Positions 53,819 to 63,127 of a stretch of DNA of 64,000 nucleotides are shown one piece after another. This DNA comes from Mucilaginibacter geliditolerans (lineage in GTDB: Bacteria; Bacteroidota; Bacteroidia; Sphingobacteriales; Sphingobacteriaceae). Below the pieces are notes generated by a model. The model saw only the letters and a program-made list of their open reading frames with translations. It made no database searches and was not told the origin of the DNA. The stretch's first letter is position 1, and the number at the start of each line of letters is the position of its first letter. The position numbers and the translations under genes are program-made. The DNA is taken from contig NZ_JACHBY010000003.1 in the NCBI RefSeq assembly GCF_014200495.1, positions 434,001-498,000 on the forward strand, read 5' to 3'.

Positions 53819-53824
53819 GCCATC

Positions 53825-54634
53825 ATGAAAGGATTTATATTATCATTCAGATCTGAGTTTTATAAAACCCGGAAAACCGCCGGTTTTTGGAGCGCTGTAA
53901 TATTACCCCTACTGCTTTGCCTGTTACTGTTCATTGGCTTTTACTCCCATAGCGACAAGCTGGCCGGTTTACCGGGAATTATGCTTTGGATACAGTTTTC
54001 AGGCGCTATATTAGGCGTAATGGGTTCGTTGTTATTACCAATGCTCATTGTGTTTATAGCTTACTCTGTAAACAGCGTTGAGCACAAGGCCGACACCTGG
54101 AAAACGTTATTCAGTTTGCCGATATCAAAGTTGTCGGTTTATTCAGCTAAGTTTTTTTATGCCTTATTTTTAGTGCTTTTGTGCCTCGCATTATTTGTGC
54201 TCTTTACAATTGGTTTCGGCAACCTGCTGGGTGTGTTAAAGCCTCAATTAAAATTTAGTGAATACAGCATGGCCAGTACTTTAACCCAGCTATATTTTAA
54301 ATTATTCCTATCCTCATTAGGTATATTGTCTATCCAATTTTTACTGAGCCTGTTATTTCGCGATTTTTTAAAACCGATGGGCATTGGCTTTGTAGCCACT
54401 ATAACCGGTGTTATTTTAGCCGCTAACAAATGGACATATGCCTACCTTTTCCCCTATTCGCACCCCATGCTGGCCTTAAGCATATTGCCACACCATGGGC
54501 AAGCCCCTGCCAGCCCGGGAATGCCGGTAATTACTATTGATATGTTTACAAAAGAGATTTTGGTTAGCCTTATTGTAGCCGTAACAGTATTTATTGCGGG
54601 ATATTTTATTGTGCTGAAGAAGAGTGTGAAGTAA
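53825..54634 (+). CDS. ABC-2 type permease
   Basis: 269 residues, about six membrane helices (from KTAGFWSAVILPLLLCLLLF to LIVAVTVFIAGYFIVL). It matches the ABC2_membrane_4 type, as in lantibiotic-protection exporters. It starts six bases after the ATPase and is its likely partner. Substrate unknown; antimicrobial peptide or lipid is most plausible from the neighbourhood. Confidence 0.82.
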   Translation: MKGFILSFRSEFYKTRKTAGFWSAVILPLLLCLLLFIGFYSHSDKLAGLPGIMLWIQFSGAILGVMGSLLLPMLIVFIAYSVNSVEHKADTWKTLFSLPISKLSVYSAKFFYALFLVLLCLALFVLFTIGFGNLLGVLKPQLKFSEYSMASTLTQLYFKLFLSSLGILSIQFLLSLLFRDFLKPMGIGFVATITGVILAANKWTYAYLFPYSHPMLALSILPHHGQAPASPGMPVITIDMFTKEILVSLIVAVTVFIAGYFIVLKKSVK

Positions 54635-54739
54635 TGGCTAGCAATAGCTAAAGAACATCACCATCTTGTTTAAGTGCTTTTTACAATAGCAAATTATGTG
54701 TAAATTGTATTTTAATAGCCAAACCTATTAAACACAATA

Positions 54740-55879
54740 GTGAAAATCACGATTATCCATAGCGCCCTATTCAAATCTTTTATATCCCTATTATTAATCC
54801 CGGTATTATGTAGCAGTGTAAATGGCCAGTCTAAAAGCAACTGGTATCTTTTTCGTGATAAAAAAACAGGCCTGGTCGGTTATAAAGACTCAAACGGTAA
54901 TATTAAAATCCCGGCAAAGTTTGACCAGCTTACTGGCAGCTTGATATTTACCGATATTATCGCCGTAAGTGAAGCCAGGAGCAGTAAATCCTATTACCTT
55001 TTAAAAAACGGAAAGACAGTTGGATCAGACAGTTTATATGTATATGACAACGCTTACGATAACTTAACCGAAAATAAAATAAGGTTCAGGGATAAAAAAA
55101 CTGACAAGGTTGGCTTTTTTAATAAAAAAGGCAAAATAGTTATCCCTGCTTTGTACAATGATGCGCGGTCCTTTCATAATGGATTGGCCCTTGTAATTTA
55201 TAATGGCAAACGGGAGTGTTTAGGTGGGAAAACCTATAACCCTAAAGAACCTTGTGAAGATTGGTTTTGGCATGGTATATCTGCACTTATCGATACGAAT
55301 AATAAGATAGTTGCTGATAGTATAAACATTGATGAGATTGATAACCTTAACTGGTATACTTTTAAAATTACAAACTCAAAACCAGATACAACCCTGTATA
55401 CCATATTTAAAGCCAAAGACAGTGGGTTCTGTTCCTTTTTAAATTACAAAAAGGAGTTTAATTACTGGTTTTATAAAACTTATTTAACCGACCCAGCTAA
55501 AAATATAGCTACACATTGCTACACAGAGACTACTGTAGAAGATAAACCCAATGGGAAATTTAGAGCATATTATTTAAAAGCCGCTTTTTTAAAACAGTAT
55601 CAAAACTTACTAATTAAAAAAATGCAAACAATTAAAGCCGGCACAACTGAAACTAATATTTTTAACGAAGAACTCAACAACTATATTTATACCGACAAAT
55701 ATTTCACCCGGTTTTATGATAGCAACGGGCAATCACACAAGCATCCCTGTTTTAATGTAGTTACAACTTATTATAGTAAAGCCAGGAAATTTGATTACCA
55801 GGATCAGTTTATCTTTATTCGTACCGATAGCGGATACATGCTTATTGAAATAGCTTTAAACGTAGGATTAAATAATTAA
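54740..55879 (+). CDS. WG-repeat protein, probably exported
   Basis: 379 residues from a GTG start. A signal peptide (ALFKSFISLLLIPVLCSSVNG) is followed by WG-type repeats: KKTGLVGYKDSNGNIKIPAK and KTDKVGFFNKKGKIVIPALY. The rest (about 180-379) is less clear and contains an Asp/Asn-rich part. Family members are surface or periplasmic proteins of unknown role. It stands alone after the ABC operon. Confidence 0.75.
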   Translation: MKITIIHSALFKSFISLLLIPVLCSSVNGQSKSNWYLFRDKKTGLVGYKDSNGNIKIPAKFDQLTGSLIFTDIIAVSEARSSKSYYLLKNGKTVGSDSLYVYDNAYDNLTENKIRFRDKKTDKVGFFNKKGKIVIPALYNDARSFHNGLALVIYNGKRECLGGKTYNPKEPCEDWFWHGISALIDTNNKIVADSINIDEIDNLNWYTFKITNSKPDTTLYTIFKAKDSGFCSFLNYKKEFNYWFYKTYLTDPAKNIATHCYTETTVEDKPNGKFRAYYLKAAFLKQYQNLLIKKMQTIKAGTTETNIFNEELNNYIYTDKYFTRFYDSNGQSHKHPCFNVVTTYYSKARKFDYQDQFIFIRTDSGYMLIEIALNVGLNN

Positions 55880-55910
55880 AATCACTTTAAGAGCCATTTT
55901 ATAAATCCCC

Positions 55911-58900
55911 TTACTCCCCATCCATTTCCTCTACCAGCACTCCATCAGCCTGTTTAAAATTACTTTTTACAAAATGGCACCAGTCGCATTCCTTTTTGCC
56001 GCAGCCGGTGTTAAAATCGTGGGCCATAATTTTTTGATATACTGAGGTGATCTGCTCGGTTACCGTGGTGGTATCCTCATGTGTAATAAATACTTTTTCC
56101 TTATGGTATTCGCCATCCTTTATGGGTTCCACAAACTCAAATAGGGTGTTTACCACCTGCCAGTCGTTGGTGCGGTCGTGGTCAATTAATATTTTGTAGA
56201 AAACCGCCTGGCGCCAGTAATCACCGCCATTAGGTTCCTCATTTGTCGGGCGTATAAATTTATCTTTAGCATTTTTATACTTACCCGTTTTGTAATCAAC
56301 CACGGTTACATTTTTGCCCTCGAACTCTATCTTATCCAGGTTACCCTTAATTGGTACGCCTTGTATCTCTATATTCTTTATGGTACGCTCAGTTACGGCA
56401 ATCTTGTTCCATGTTGGGATACTTTGCTCATAGTAGGCCGGCAATATCTTTTCGCCATAGGCTACACGCAGTTTAAACTCTTCCTTGGTGAACGAATCCC
56501 GGTTGCGGTACATGTACCAGCGGTATTCCTTCATAAATTCTTCAGTCGGCGGGAATTCATCCCCCCATTCCTGCAGTTTTTTAAAGGTGCGGTTCAGCGC
56601 CCAGTGCACGGCCTGTCCAAATGTGGCCGACGGACTTTTCCCCGATGGCACCCTGATCAAACATTGAAAATAAAACCGCAGCGGGCAATCCAAATAATTG
56701 CTTAAATGCGTTACCGATAAGGTATAGTTTTGCAGCAGCTGGTTAATATAATTCCTGTCGAGCAGCTCGATCTTTGGTTTATCATCAATGCTGAACTGCG
56801 CGGCATAAAACTCGAGCATTTCATCTTCTTTTACCTTTGGATGCTCTACCACCAGATGTGTATCCGCTAATATCTCGCCAATAAACTGTGATGCTTCCTG
56901 ATCCTTGCCATTTTTATCCTTGGAGGCGTAGGAGATCATAAGGCATTGCTTTGCCCGTGTTAGCGCTACATAAAACAACCTGCGCGATTCTTCTTTTTGG
57001 GCGATATCATCAGCACGACTTTGCGTCAGTGTATCCGGGTAAGTAAAGCCGGTATCACGGCCTTTGCTATCCCAGGTCTTTTTATCACAACCGATGAAGA
57101 ACACATATTCATATTCCAGTCCTTTTGAGCCGTGGGCAGTTAAAAAGTTAATACCATTATCAGAGAATATAACCTGGTTTAAACTTAGCCTGATGTTGTT
57201 CTTTTTCATCAGGTCGATGGTCAGTATCAGGTCGGCGAGGTTGATCTCGGGATTTTTGCGACTCTCATCTTTTAAAAAGTCGAATAGATTAGTGAGCATT
57301 TGCATGTGCGTGCCCTTATCCTGCTGCTGCATAATGTACCTCAGGATCCCCATTTTTGATATCACATGCTGAAAGAACTGCTGCAGCGTTATGCTCACCG
57401 AGTCTTTTAACAACAGATCAATATTGTTGATGAGGAATTTCATTTCCACATTCTGCACATTATCAAACAAACCCGGCTGTGCCGGGGTACGCATTTCGCT
57501 TATATAACGGCGCAGCGAAGTCTTGGGCTGATTATTTGACGCCGTGGTATAATTCTCCTTTGCTACCGCGATGCTTGCCTTAGCAATCTCTATTGGAGGG
57601 ATGCTGAAAAAATCATAATGCATGATCTCGAACAACAGCTCATCGCCACTGTAGGGCGAATCCATTTCCATGGCGAGGTAACGCAAAATGGTGATGATCT
57701 TCTCGCCGAAGGGCTGGGTAAGGATATCTATCTTCCGTTTGGTGTTAACCGCTATCTTTTGATTATCGAGGTATTGCAACAGGTCTTCAACCTGGCTGTG
57801 GTTACGATAGATGACCGCTATTTCATCCGGCGATATGCCCTTACCGATCAGGCTTTTAATCTGCAAAGCAATATCCACTACTTCCTGGCCGGGGTTTTCA
57901 TATTCGCGGATCACAGGTTCAACCACCAGTTCATCAAAGCGCGGGTGCGATGAGCGCAGGTCCTTATCCAACGCCAGCTGACTGGTCAGTCTTTCCTGGT
58001 TATTGTTGATAAGCGCCTTTGAAATATCAAGGATCTGCTGATTGGAGCGATAGTTATGTTTAAGCACAACGGTATGCAGCGTTTGTACATAGTCGTTCGC
58101 AAAATCCAGGATATTCTTCATGTTGGCACCCTGGAACTTGAAGATCGACTGGTCGTCATCACCTACAACAAACACATTGGGTGTTTCCCAGTAGTTCAGC
58201 AGGAATTTCAACAGCTCATTTTGTGATCCGCTGGTATCCTGAAACTCATCCACCAAAATATACTGGTAACGCTCCTGGTATTTGCGCAGGATCTCTTCAT
58301 TTTCGCGGAAGGCTTTCAGCACCCATATGATCATGTCGTCATAATCATACCAGCCTTTTTCGCCCATTTTAAGGGCATAGTTTTTATATTCATTTACCGC
58401 GGCCATCAGCTTTTGCATGGCCTCCTGCGCGGCGTCAATGTCTTTTTGTTTAGGGTCGCCAATTTTGATGCCTTTCGCGGCGTTTGCACGCTTGTAGATA
58501 TACTCTTCGCGATTAGGCAAATCGTCAATATATTCCTTTACGGCACTGGCAATTATATCGGCATCCCATCCCTCACTTTTCATGGTGGAGAAGAGGCGTT
58601 TTAAGCGCGGGGCATCAAAATAGATATCACCTGTAAAACGCTTTAATAAATGGTCATTTGGCAACTCATCCACCAACTCACGGAAAAGCATAGCACCATC
58701 CAGTTCTGAAAGCGGTTCCAGATTCAGCTTGCCAAAATATTCCAGGTTTTCCTGTATAATCTCGTTACAAAAAGCGTGGAAAGTATAGATGTTAATGCGG
58801 TAAGCATCGGGCCCAATAAATTCGAATAAACGCTTGCGCATGGCAATAGCGCCCGCATCGGTATAAGTTAAGCACAGGATCTCATTTGGCAGGGCATCGG

Positions 58901-59075
58901 TATCCGTCAATATCTTACCTATACGTGCTGCCAATATCTGCGTTTTGCCTGTACCCGGCCCTGCCACTACCAACACCGGCCCATCCATTTTATTAACCGC
59001 GGCTAATTGCTCCGGGTTTAAATTGGCTAAAGCCTGCTGAAATTTCTCGTTATATTTATTGAAGGATGATTGCAT
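55911..59075 (-). CDS. UvrD/RecB-like DNA helicase-nuclease
   Basis: 1054 residues from the ATG at 59075 (MQSSFNKYNEKFQQ). The frame is open 48 codons further, but that part is not helicase-like. Superfamily 1 motifs are present: VVAGPGTGKTQILA (Walker A), ILVDEFQDTSGSQNELL, VGDDDQSIFKFQGA, and LTAHGSKGLEYEYVF. At the C-terminus a PD-(D/E)xK nuclease lies in VTVVDYKTGKYK, with Cys in LDCPLRF and CGKKECDWC that could hold an Fe-S cluster. It is a one-chain repair or end-processing enzyme. Confidence 0.88.
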   Translation of the reverse strand: MQSSFNKYNEKFQQALANLNPEQLAAVNKMDGPVLVVAGPGTGKTQILAARIGKILTDTDALPNEILCLTYTDAGAIAMRKRLFEFIGPDAYRINIYTFHAFCNEIIQENLEYFGKLNLEPLSELDGAMLFRELVDELPNDHLLKRFTGDIYFDAPRLKRLFSTMKSEGWDADIIASAVKEYIDDLPNREEYIYKRANAAKGIKIGDPKQKDIDAAQEAMQKLMAAVNEYKNYALKMGEKGWYDYDDMIIWVLKAFRENEEILRKYQERYQYILVDEFQDTSGSQNELLKFLLNYWETPNVFVVGDDDQSIFKFQGANMKNILDFANDYVQTLHTVVLKHNYRSNQQILDISKALINNNQERLTSQLALDKDLRSSHPRFDELVVEPVIREYENPGQEVVDIALQIKSLIGKGISPDEIAVIYRNHSQVEDLLQYLDNQKIAVNTKRKIDILTQPFGEKIITILRYLAMEMDSPYSGDELLFEIMHYDFFSIPPIEIAKASIAVAKENYTTASNNQPKTSLRRYISEMRTPAQPGLFDNVQNVEMKFLINNIDLLLKDSVSITLQQFFQHVISKMGILRYIMQQQDKGTHMQMLTNLFDFLKDESRKNPEINLADLILTIDLMKKNNIRLSLNQVIFSDNGINFLTAHGSKGLEYEYVFFIGCDKKTWDSKGRDTGFTYPDTLTQSRADDIAQKEESRRLFYVALTRAKQCLMISYASKDKNGKDQEASQFIGEILADTHLVVEHPKVKEDEMLEFYAAQFSIDDKPKIELLDRNYINQLLQNYTLSVTHLSNYLDCPLRFYFQCLIRVPSGKSPSATFGQAVHWALNRTFKKLQEWGDEFPPTEEFMKEYRWYMYRNRDSFTKEEFKLRVAYGEKILPAYYEQSIPTWNKIAVTERTIKNIEIQGVPIKGNLDKIEFEGKNVTVVDYKTGKYKNAKDKFIRPTNEEPNGGDYWRQAVFYKILIDHDRTNDWQVVNTLFEFVEPIKDGEYHKEKVFITHEDTTTVTEQITSVYQKIMAHDFNTGCGKKECDWCHFVKSNFKQADGVLVEEMDGE

Positions 59076-59141
59076 AATTGTATGAGTAAAGATAGGGAAA
59101 AAGAGAAGATGATCGGGAGAGATCATTTTTAGTTTGCAGGA

Positions 59142-59165
59142 TTTGACTGCAATTATGTAAATTTG
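59142..59165 (+). promoter_or_regulatory. Promoter of the toxin-antitoxin operon
   Basis: TTTG (59133-59136), a 21-bp spacer and TAAATTTG (59158-59165), an exact match to TAnnTTTG; a second TTTG is at 59142. The box ends four bases before the antitoxin ATG at 59170. Confidence 0.5.
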
Positions 59166-59169
59166 ATAT

Positions 59170-59412
59170 ATGGCGACTGTGGATACCTTAAGAAATGATT
59201 TAATTGATAAGTTACTCACTATATCAAATAAAGAATACCTGCTTGCTTTAAATCAACTTGTTGAGAAAAGTGCTGTGAATAATGATGTTGTTGGCCTTAC
59301 CGAAGACCAAATTTTGATGCTGCAATTAAGCGATAGAGATATTGAAGCAGGAAGAATAATTTCGCACGAACAATTAGACAAGAATGACCTGCAGTGGCTA
59401 AAAGAGAAGTAA
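59170..59412 (+). CDS. Antitoxin of a ParE/RelE-type pair
   Basis: 80 residues. A helical N-terminus (VDTLRNDLIDKLLTISNKEY) is followed by a C-terminal part (LSDRDIEAGRIISHEQLDKNDLQWLKEK) that matches a common form of small ParE antitoxin. It overlaps the toxin ORF by 19 bases. In such systems the C-terminal tail wraps the toxin and the N-terminal half binds DNA or dimerises. It probably represses its own operon. Confidence 0.75.
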   Translation: MATVDTLRNDLIDKLLTISNKEYLLALNQLVEKSAVNNDVVGLTEDQILMLQLSDRDIEAGRIISHEQLDKNDLQWLKEK

Positions 59413-59702
59413 TCTGGACTGAAACTGCGGCTAAACAAAGGCGTGAAATTTTAAGATATTGGACAGTTAGAAATGGATCAACCAGTTACGCTGAAAAGCT
59501 CATCAAACTTACTGCCGTAAGGATAAAAGTAATTTCAACCCATCCCGAATCTTATAAAATGACCATTTACCCTGAAACAAGAATTGCAGCAATGGGCCAT
59601 TTTAGCATTCTATATAAATTCAATCCAAACCAAGTAATAATTACTGCATTTTGGGATAACAGACAAGATCCTGAGAAATTGCTTGCAATTATAAACCCCT
59701 AA
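59394..59702 (+). CDS. RelE/ParE family toxin
   Basis: 102 residues from a GTG start at 59394. VIWTETAAKQRREILRYW, the helix and strand around ISTHPESYKM, and the C-terminal strand ILYKFNPNQVIITAFWDN follow the ParE/RelE fold. Such toxins inhibit gyrase (ParE) or cut mRNA on ribosomes (RelE); motif reading alone does not decide which. The coupled antitoxin gene precedes it. Confidence 0.8.
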   Translation: MAKREVIWTETAAKQRREILRYWTVRNGSTSYAEKLIKLTAVRIKVISTHPESYKMTIYPETRIAAMGHFSILYKFNPNQVIITAFWDNRQDPEKLLAIINP

Positions 59703-59709
59703 CAAACAA

Positions 59710-60264
59710 ATGGAAATACCCTACACCGGCCGCGCTATTATTGACGAAGATTTTGGAGGCATTGAGATAACAATCCCAACCAAGAAAAACTGGTTCATTA
59801 TTTTATTTTTAAGCTTTTGGCTATGTGGCTGGCTGGCCGGGGAAATTTTTGTGTCAGCAAGGGCATTTGGTTTCTGGGGCAGAGGTCCGGCGCCTTTTTT
59901 AATTATTTGGCTTTGCGGGTGGACTGTAGGCGGTTTTTTTGCTTTAAGAACATTTTGGTGGACGCTTATGGGTAAAGAAGTAATATCTGTAGGGCAGGGA
60001 GCTCTTACAATTGATAAAAAGGGAGCCTTTCTTTACAGGCTTAAAACGTATGATCTTAGGGAAACGAAAGACTTTCGCGCACGAGAAGATTTTTTTGCCA
60101 CAGGCCCGTTTGGCTTTGGGCGGTCAAACATATTTAACCTGGATAAAAAAGGGACCATAAAATTTGATTATGGCATGCAAACCATCATGTTCGGCGAAGC
60201 GCTTGATGAGGCTGAAGCTAATTTTATACTTCAAAAACTACGTGATAAAAAGTTGATCAGTTAA
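59710..60264 (+). CDS. Membrane protein with PH-like C-terminal part, unknown
   Basis: 184 residues. Two membrane helices (about 29-45 and 60-79; FIILFLSFWLCGWLAGEIF and FLIIWLCGWTVGGFFALRTF) precede a soluble beta-rich tail with repeated acidic turns. The general form resembles bacterial PH-domain membrane proteins. It is eight bases after the toxin gene and could share its transcript, but no link in function is evident. Confidence 0.55.
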   Translation: MEIPYTGRAIIDEDFGGIEITIPTKKNWFIILFLSFWLCGWLAGEIFVSARAFGFWGRGPAPFLIIWLCGWTVGGFFALRTFWWTLMGKEVISVGQGALTIDKKGAFLYRLKTYDLRETKDFRAREDFFATGPFGFGRSNIFNLDKKGTIKFDYGMQTIMFGEALDEAEANFILQKLRDKKLIS

Positions 60265-60286
60265 AACTTTCTTTTTAAACCATCCT

Positions 60287-60579
60287 TCACTCTTTCACCA
60301 CTGCCAATATCTGGTGAAATTCATATTTCATTATTTGAGTTGCAGGGTCACCGGCCATAAATGCGTGCACCTGCTCATTGTTTTCTGCTATTATTATCCC
60401 GAACCCATATGCTCCGGCCGGGTCAAGTACAGGACCGAATACCAATACCTTATCCTCAACCATCAGCTGCACCAGTAAGCGGAATGTTGCTGCATGATCG
60501 CTCTTTCATCGGATGTAAGGTTCTTAGCAAAACTTGGGCGATTGGGGATGAGCTTTACCGCGAAATACCTTTTATCCAT
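60287..60579 (-). pseudogene. YciI-like gene with one-base frameshift
   Basis: Two minus-strand frames join to one YciI-like protein of about 97 residues. The ATG at 60579 gives MDKRYFAVKLIPNRP and continues to QQHSAYWCS and a stop at 60463. The next frame continues QLMVEDKVLVFGPVLDPAGA to 60287. YciI homologues have an unbroken HSAYW...LMxxGxV-VFGPVLDP run, so one missing base near 60472 (TGGTG for TGGGTG) explains it. Either a real inactivating mutation or a sequence error. Confidence 0.8.
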
Positions 60580-60619
60580 AACTTAAGCTTTACCTAAAGC
60601 TATGGATAAATTTAATCAT

Positions 60620-61297
60620 CTATTTATCAGCAGCATGCGCCAGTTTCACAATATCCTTTACCTCTAAAATAGGCTTGTCATAACCAATAAGTACCGCATT
60701 GATCATGGCCTGGCCAAGTTCAGCAAGGGTACTCACAAATTGCGGGAAAAATTTCCTCACAAATGGATAAAGCCACGACATGTACTTGTAGTAGGGCAAT
60801 ACATTTTTCAAGCCTTTTGTTGGGTGCATATAGCCCGGCCTGAAATTATAAACGTGTTTAAAGGGCAGTTTCATTAAATCGTTCTCGGTTTTTCCCTTTA
60901 CCCGCGCCCACATCGAGCTGCCTTTCTCGGTACTATCCGTGCTGCCGCCGGATACATAACAGAACGTCATATCCGGGTTTAGCTTACTGAGCGTTTGGGC
61001 CACATTAAGGGTGAGGGTATAGGTGAGCTTATAATATTCCGGTTCCTTCATGCCTACTGATGATACGCCCAGGCAAAAATAACAGGCATTGTAGCCTGTA
61101 AGTTGATCTTCAATAGCCGACAGATCGAAAAAATCAGCATGAATTATCTCCTTCAGTTTAGGATGCACTATACCACTGGGTTTCCGATTAATTATCAGTA
61201 CTTCCTCTACCTGTGGGTGCAGCAGGCATTCGTGCAATACACCTTCGCCCACCATGCCGGTAGCACCTGTTACAATGGCTCTTATTTTTGTTTCCAT
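60620..61297 (-). CDS. NAD(P)-binding Rossmann protein (SDR-like)
   Basis: 225 residues from the ATG at 61297 (METKIRAIVTGATGMVGEG). An upstream in-frame ATG at 61318 lies inside a repeat and is unlikely. The dinucleotide site is VTGATGMVGEGVL. CYFCLGVSSVGMKEPEYY and VKGKTENDLMKLPFKHVYNF follow the atypical SDR (NmrA-like/oxidoreductase HTATIP2) pattern. The C-terminal part is a membrane-bound tail region. The reaction is unknown. Confidence 0.8.
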   Translation of the reverse strand: METKIRAIVTGATGMVGEGVLHECLLHPQVEEVLIINRKPSGIVHPKLKEIIHADFFDLSAIEDQLTGYNACYFCLGVSSVGMKEPEYYKLTYTLTLNVAQTLSKLNPDMTFCYVSGGSTDSTEKGSSMWARVKGKTENDLMKLPFKHVYNFRPGYMHPTKGLKNVLPYYKYMSWLYPFVRKFFPQFVSTLAELGQAMINAVLIGYDKPILEVKDIVKLAHAADK

Positions 61298-61312
61298 GCT
61301 AATTTTTTTATT

Positions 61313-61389
61313 TGTCATCCTGAACGGAGTGAAGGATCTTTGCCGCGTGCTTAACCGCCTGACAGGTTCTTCACTCCGTTCAGAATGAC
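61313..61389. repeat. Inverted repeat GTCATCCTGAACGGAGTGAA family
   Basis: TGTCATCCTGAACGGAGTGA (61314 onward) pairs with TCACTCCGTTCAGAATGACA (61371 onward), about 18-20 bases per arm with a few mismatches, separated by some 37 bases. It lies between the NAD(P)-binding protein and the GH3 gene. The element is common in Bacteroidota genomes. Confidence 0.75.
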
Positions 61390-61398
61390 ATTATTGTT

Positions 61399-63123
61399 TT
61401 ACAAACTAACCCCAGTTCCATAAGGAAAAAACGCATTTACATTTACCGGCAATTTACCTGTTGGGTTTATACGCCTGATGATAACTTTTACTGCCGCGCG
61501 CTGCATATCATCACTATTTTGGTAACAGGCCATTAATGCTCCGGCTTTTTCAATCCCCGGCAAACCGGCAATGGTGTACGGGTTAGCAAAAACAGCTATA
61601 ACCGTATTCTTTTTCGCAGCAAGTTGCGCTATAAATAACTTAACCTCGCTACTGTAATCGAGTTTGCTTTGCGGGCGCGGGCGGGTATCATTTATGCTGA
61701 CAAATACCTGCTGATATTGGCTTAATACTTTATACAAACTATTAAGATCATTAACGGATGCTGTTTTCCCTACCCTGAACAAAGCACAATTCAGGTACCA
61801 CCTGGAAAGATTTTTCTGAAACTCGGTGTACTGTGTTACCCCTATACTAACAATAGCTGTTTTAAGTATAGGATTCAGCTGTACCGATGTTGCATTTCCT
61901 CTTAATAGGGTTACCGCCGCATCACTTAATTGCTGCACCAGCTCCTGCTCGGCGGGCCTGTTCAGATCGGCTACAAGATTGGTTAGTGGGGTTGGCTTAT
62001 AATTGTTTAAGCCTGCCCAGTATTTGGCAGCCAGTATTTTTTTAACGCGGGCATCAAATTCATCCTGCGCTATCTGGCCTTTACGTACCGCTTTCCTGAT
62101 TATTTTTATAGCACGGGCCGAGTTCTGCGAAAGCTCAATAATATCATTACCGGCCATAAATGCCCGCAGATCGGCTTCACCATTCGGGAAATATTTTACC
62201 ACACCTTTCATCTCCATAGCATCAGATACAACCAGCCCTTTAAAACCCAGCGAATCTTTTAATATTCCGGTCACAATTTTCCGCGAAAGAGTTGATGGCA
62301 AATTTTTAGTATCATCCAAAGCAGGAATATCCATATGCGCTACCATTACGCCGCTTATACCTTCCTTTATAGCTTCCCTGAAAGGATATTCTTCTAATGA
62401 ATCAAGCCGGGCACGGGTGAATGGCAATGATGGCAGATCGAGGTGCGAATCTACATTGGTATCGCCATGGCCGGGGAAATGCTTCGCGGTAGTGAGCAAG
62501 CCCTCATCCTGCATACCCTTAAAGTAGGCTATGCCTTTTTGGGCTACGTTGTATTTGTTGTCGCCAAAAGACCGGTAGTTAATTACCGGGTTATCCGGGT
62601 TATTATTAATATCCATATCGGGCCCAAAATTCATTTGCATACCCAGGCGCTTAAAATCATAGGCCACCTGCTGCCCCATTTTATATATCAGCGTATTATC
62701 CTGTACGGCGCCCAAGGTCATCTGGTATGGGAACGATGTGGTTGAATCCAGTCGCATGCCTATACCCCACTCGCCATCCATGGCTATCAGCAGTGGCACA
62801 TTGCTTAGTTTTTGATACCTGTTAATCAAATCGGCCTGCCTAACCGGCCCTCCCTGGAAAAATACCAGGCCGCCAACCTGCTCATCACTTATAACTTTGG
62901 CAACAGAATCTTCATAAGCCTGCCCTAAATTAGTATGTGCACGCACAAAAAAGAATTGGGCTATTTTTTGCCTCCGGTTCATCTTTTTAAATACCGAGTC
63001 GACCCAATGATTTTGCTTTTTTAACGATTCTATATAGGTCTCTTTTTGCGCAAATGCATCTACAGCAATAAAATTGAATAAAAACAGCAGTGTATATATA
63101 ATGCTTTTTCTGTATCCGGCCAT
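61399..63123 (-). CDS. Glycoside hydrolase family 3 (beta-N-acetylhexosaminidase, NagZ-like)
   Basis: 574 residues. A signal peptide (IIYTLLFLFNFIAVDAFAQ) is followed by the GH3 N-terminal barrel. TTAKHFPGHGDTNVDSHLDL is the NagZ-type KH-FPGHG-DSH catalytic loop with the acid/base Asp/His pair, and KGLVVSDAMEMKGV has the nucleophile Asp. A second, partly degenerate domain (about 370-574) is typical of Bacteroidota members. It likely cleaves N-acetylglucosamine from cell-wall or glycan fragments in the periplasm. TACATTTG lies four bases before the ATG. Confidence 0.9.
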   Translation of the reverse strand: MAGYRKSIIYTLLFLFNFIAVDAFAQKETYIESLKKQNHWVDSVFKKMNRRQKIAQFFFVRAHTNLGQAYEDSVAKVISDEQVGGLVFFQGGPVRQADLINRYQKLSNVPLLIAMDGEWGIGMRLDSTTSFPYQMTLGAVQDNTLIYKMGQQVAYDFKRLGMQMNFGPDMDINNNPDNPVINYRSFGDNKYNVAQKGIAYFKGMQDEGLLTTAKHFPGHGDTNVDSHLDLPSLPFTRARLDSLEEYPFREAIKEGISGVMVAHMDIPALDDTKNLPSTLSRKIVTGILKDSLGFKGLVVSDAMEMKGVVKYFPNGEADLRAFMAGNDIIELSQNSARAIKIIRKAVRKGQIAQDEFDARVKKILAAKYWAGLNNYKPTPLTNLVADLNRPAEQELVQQLSDAAVTLLRGNATSVQLNPILKTAIVSIGVTQYTEFQKNLSRWYLNCALFRVGKTASVNDLNSLYKVLSQYQQVFVSINDTRPRPQSKLDYSSEVKLFIAQLAAKKNTVIAVFANPYTIAGLPGIEKAGALMACYQNSDDMQRAAVKVIIRRINPTGKLPVNVNAFFPYGTGVSL

Positions 63124-63127
63124 AGTT

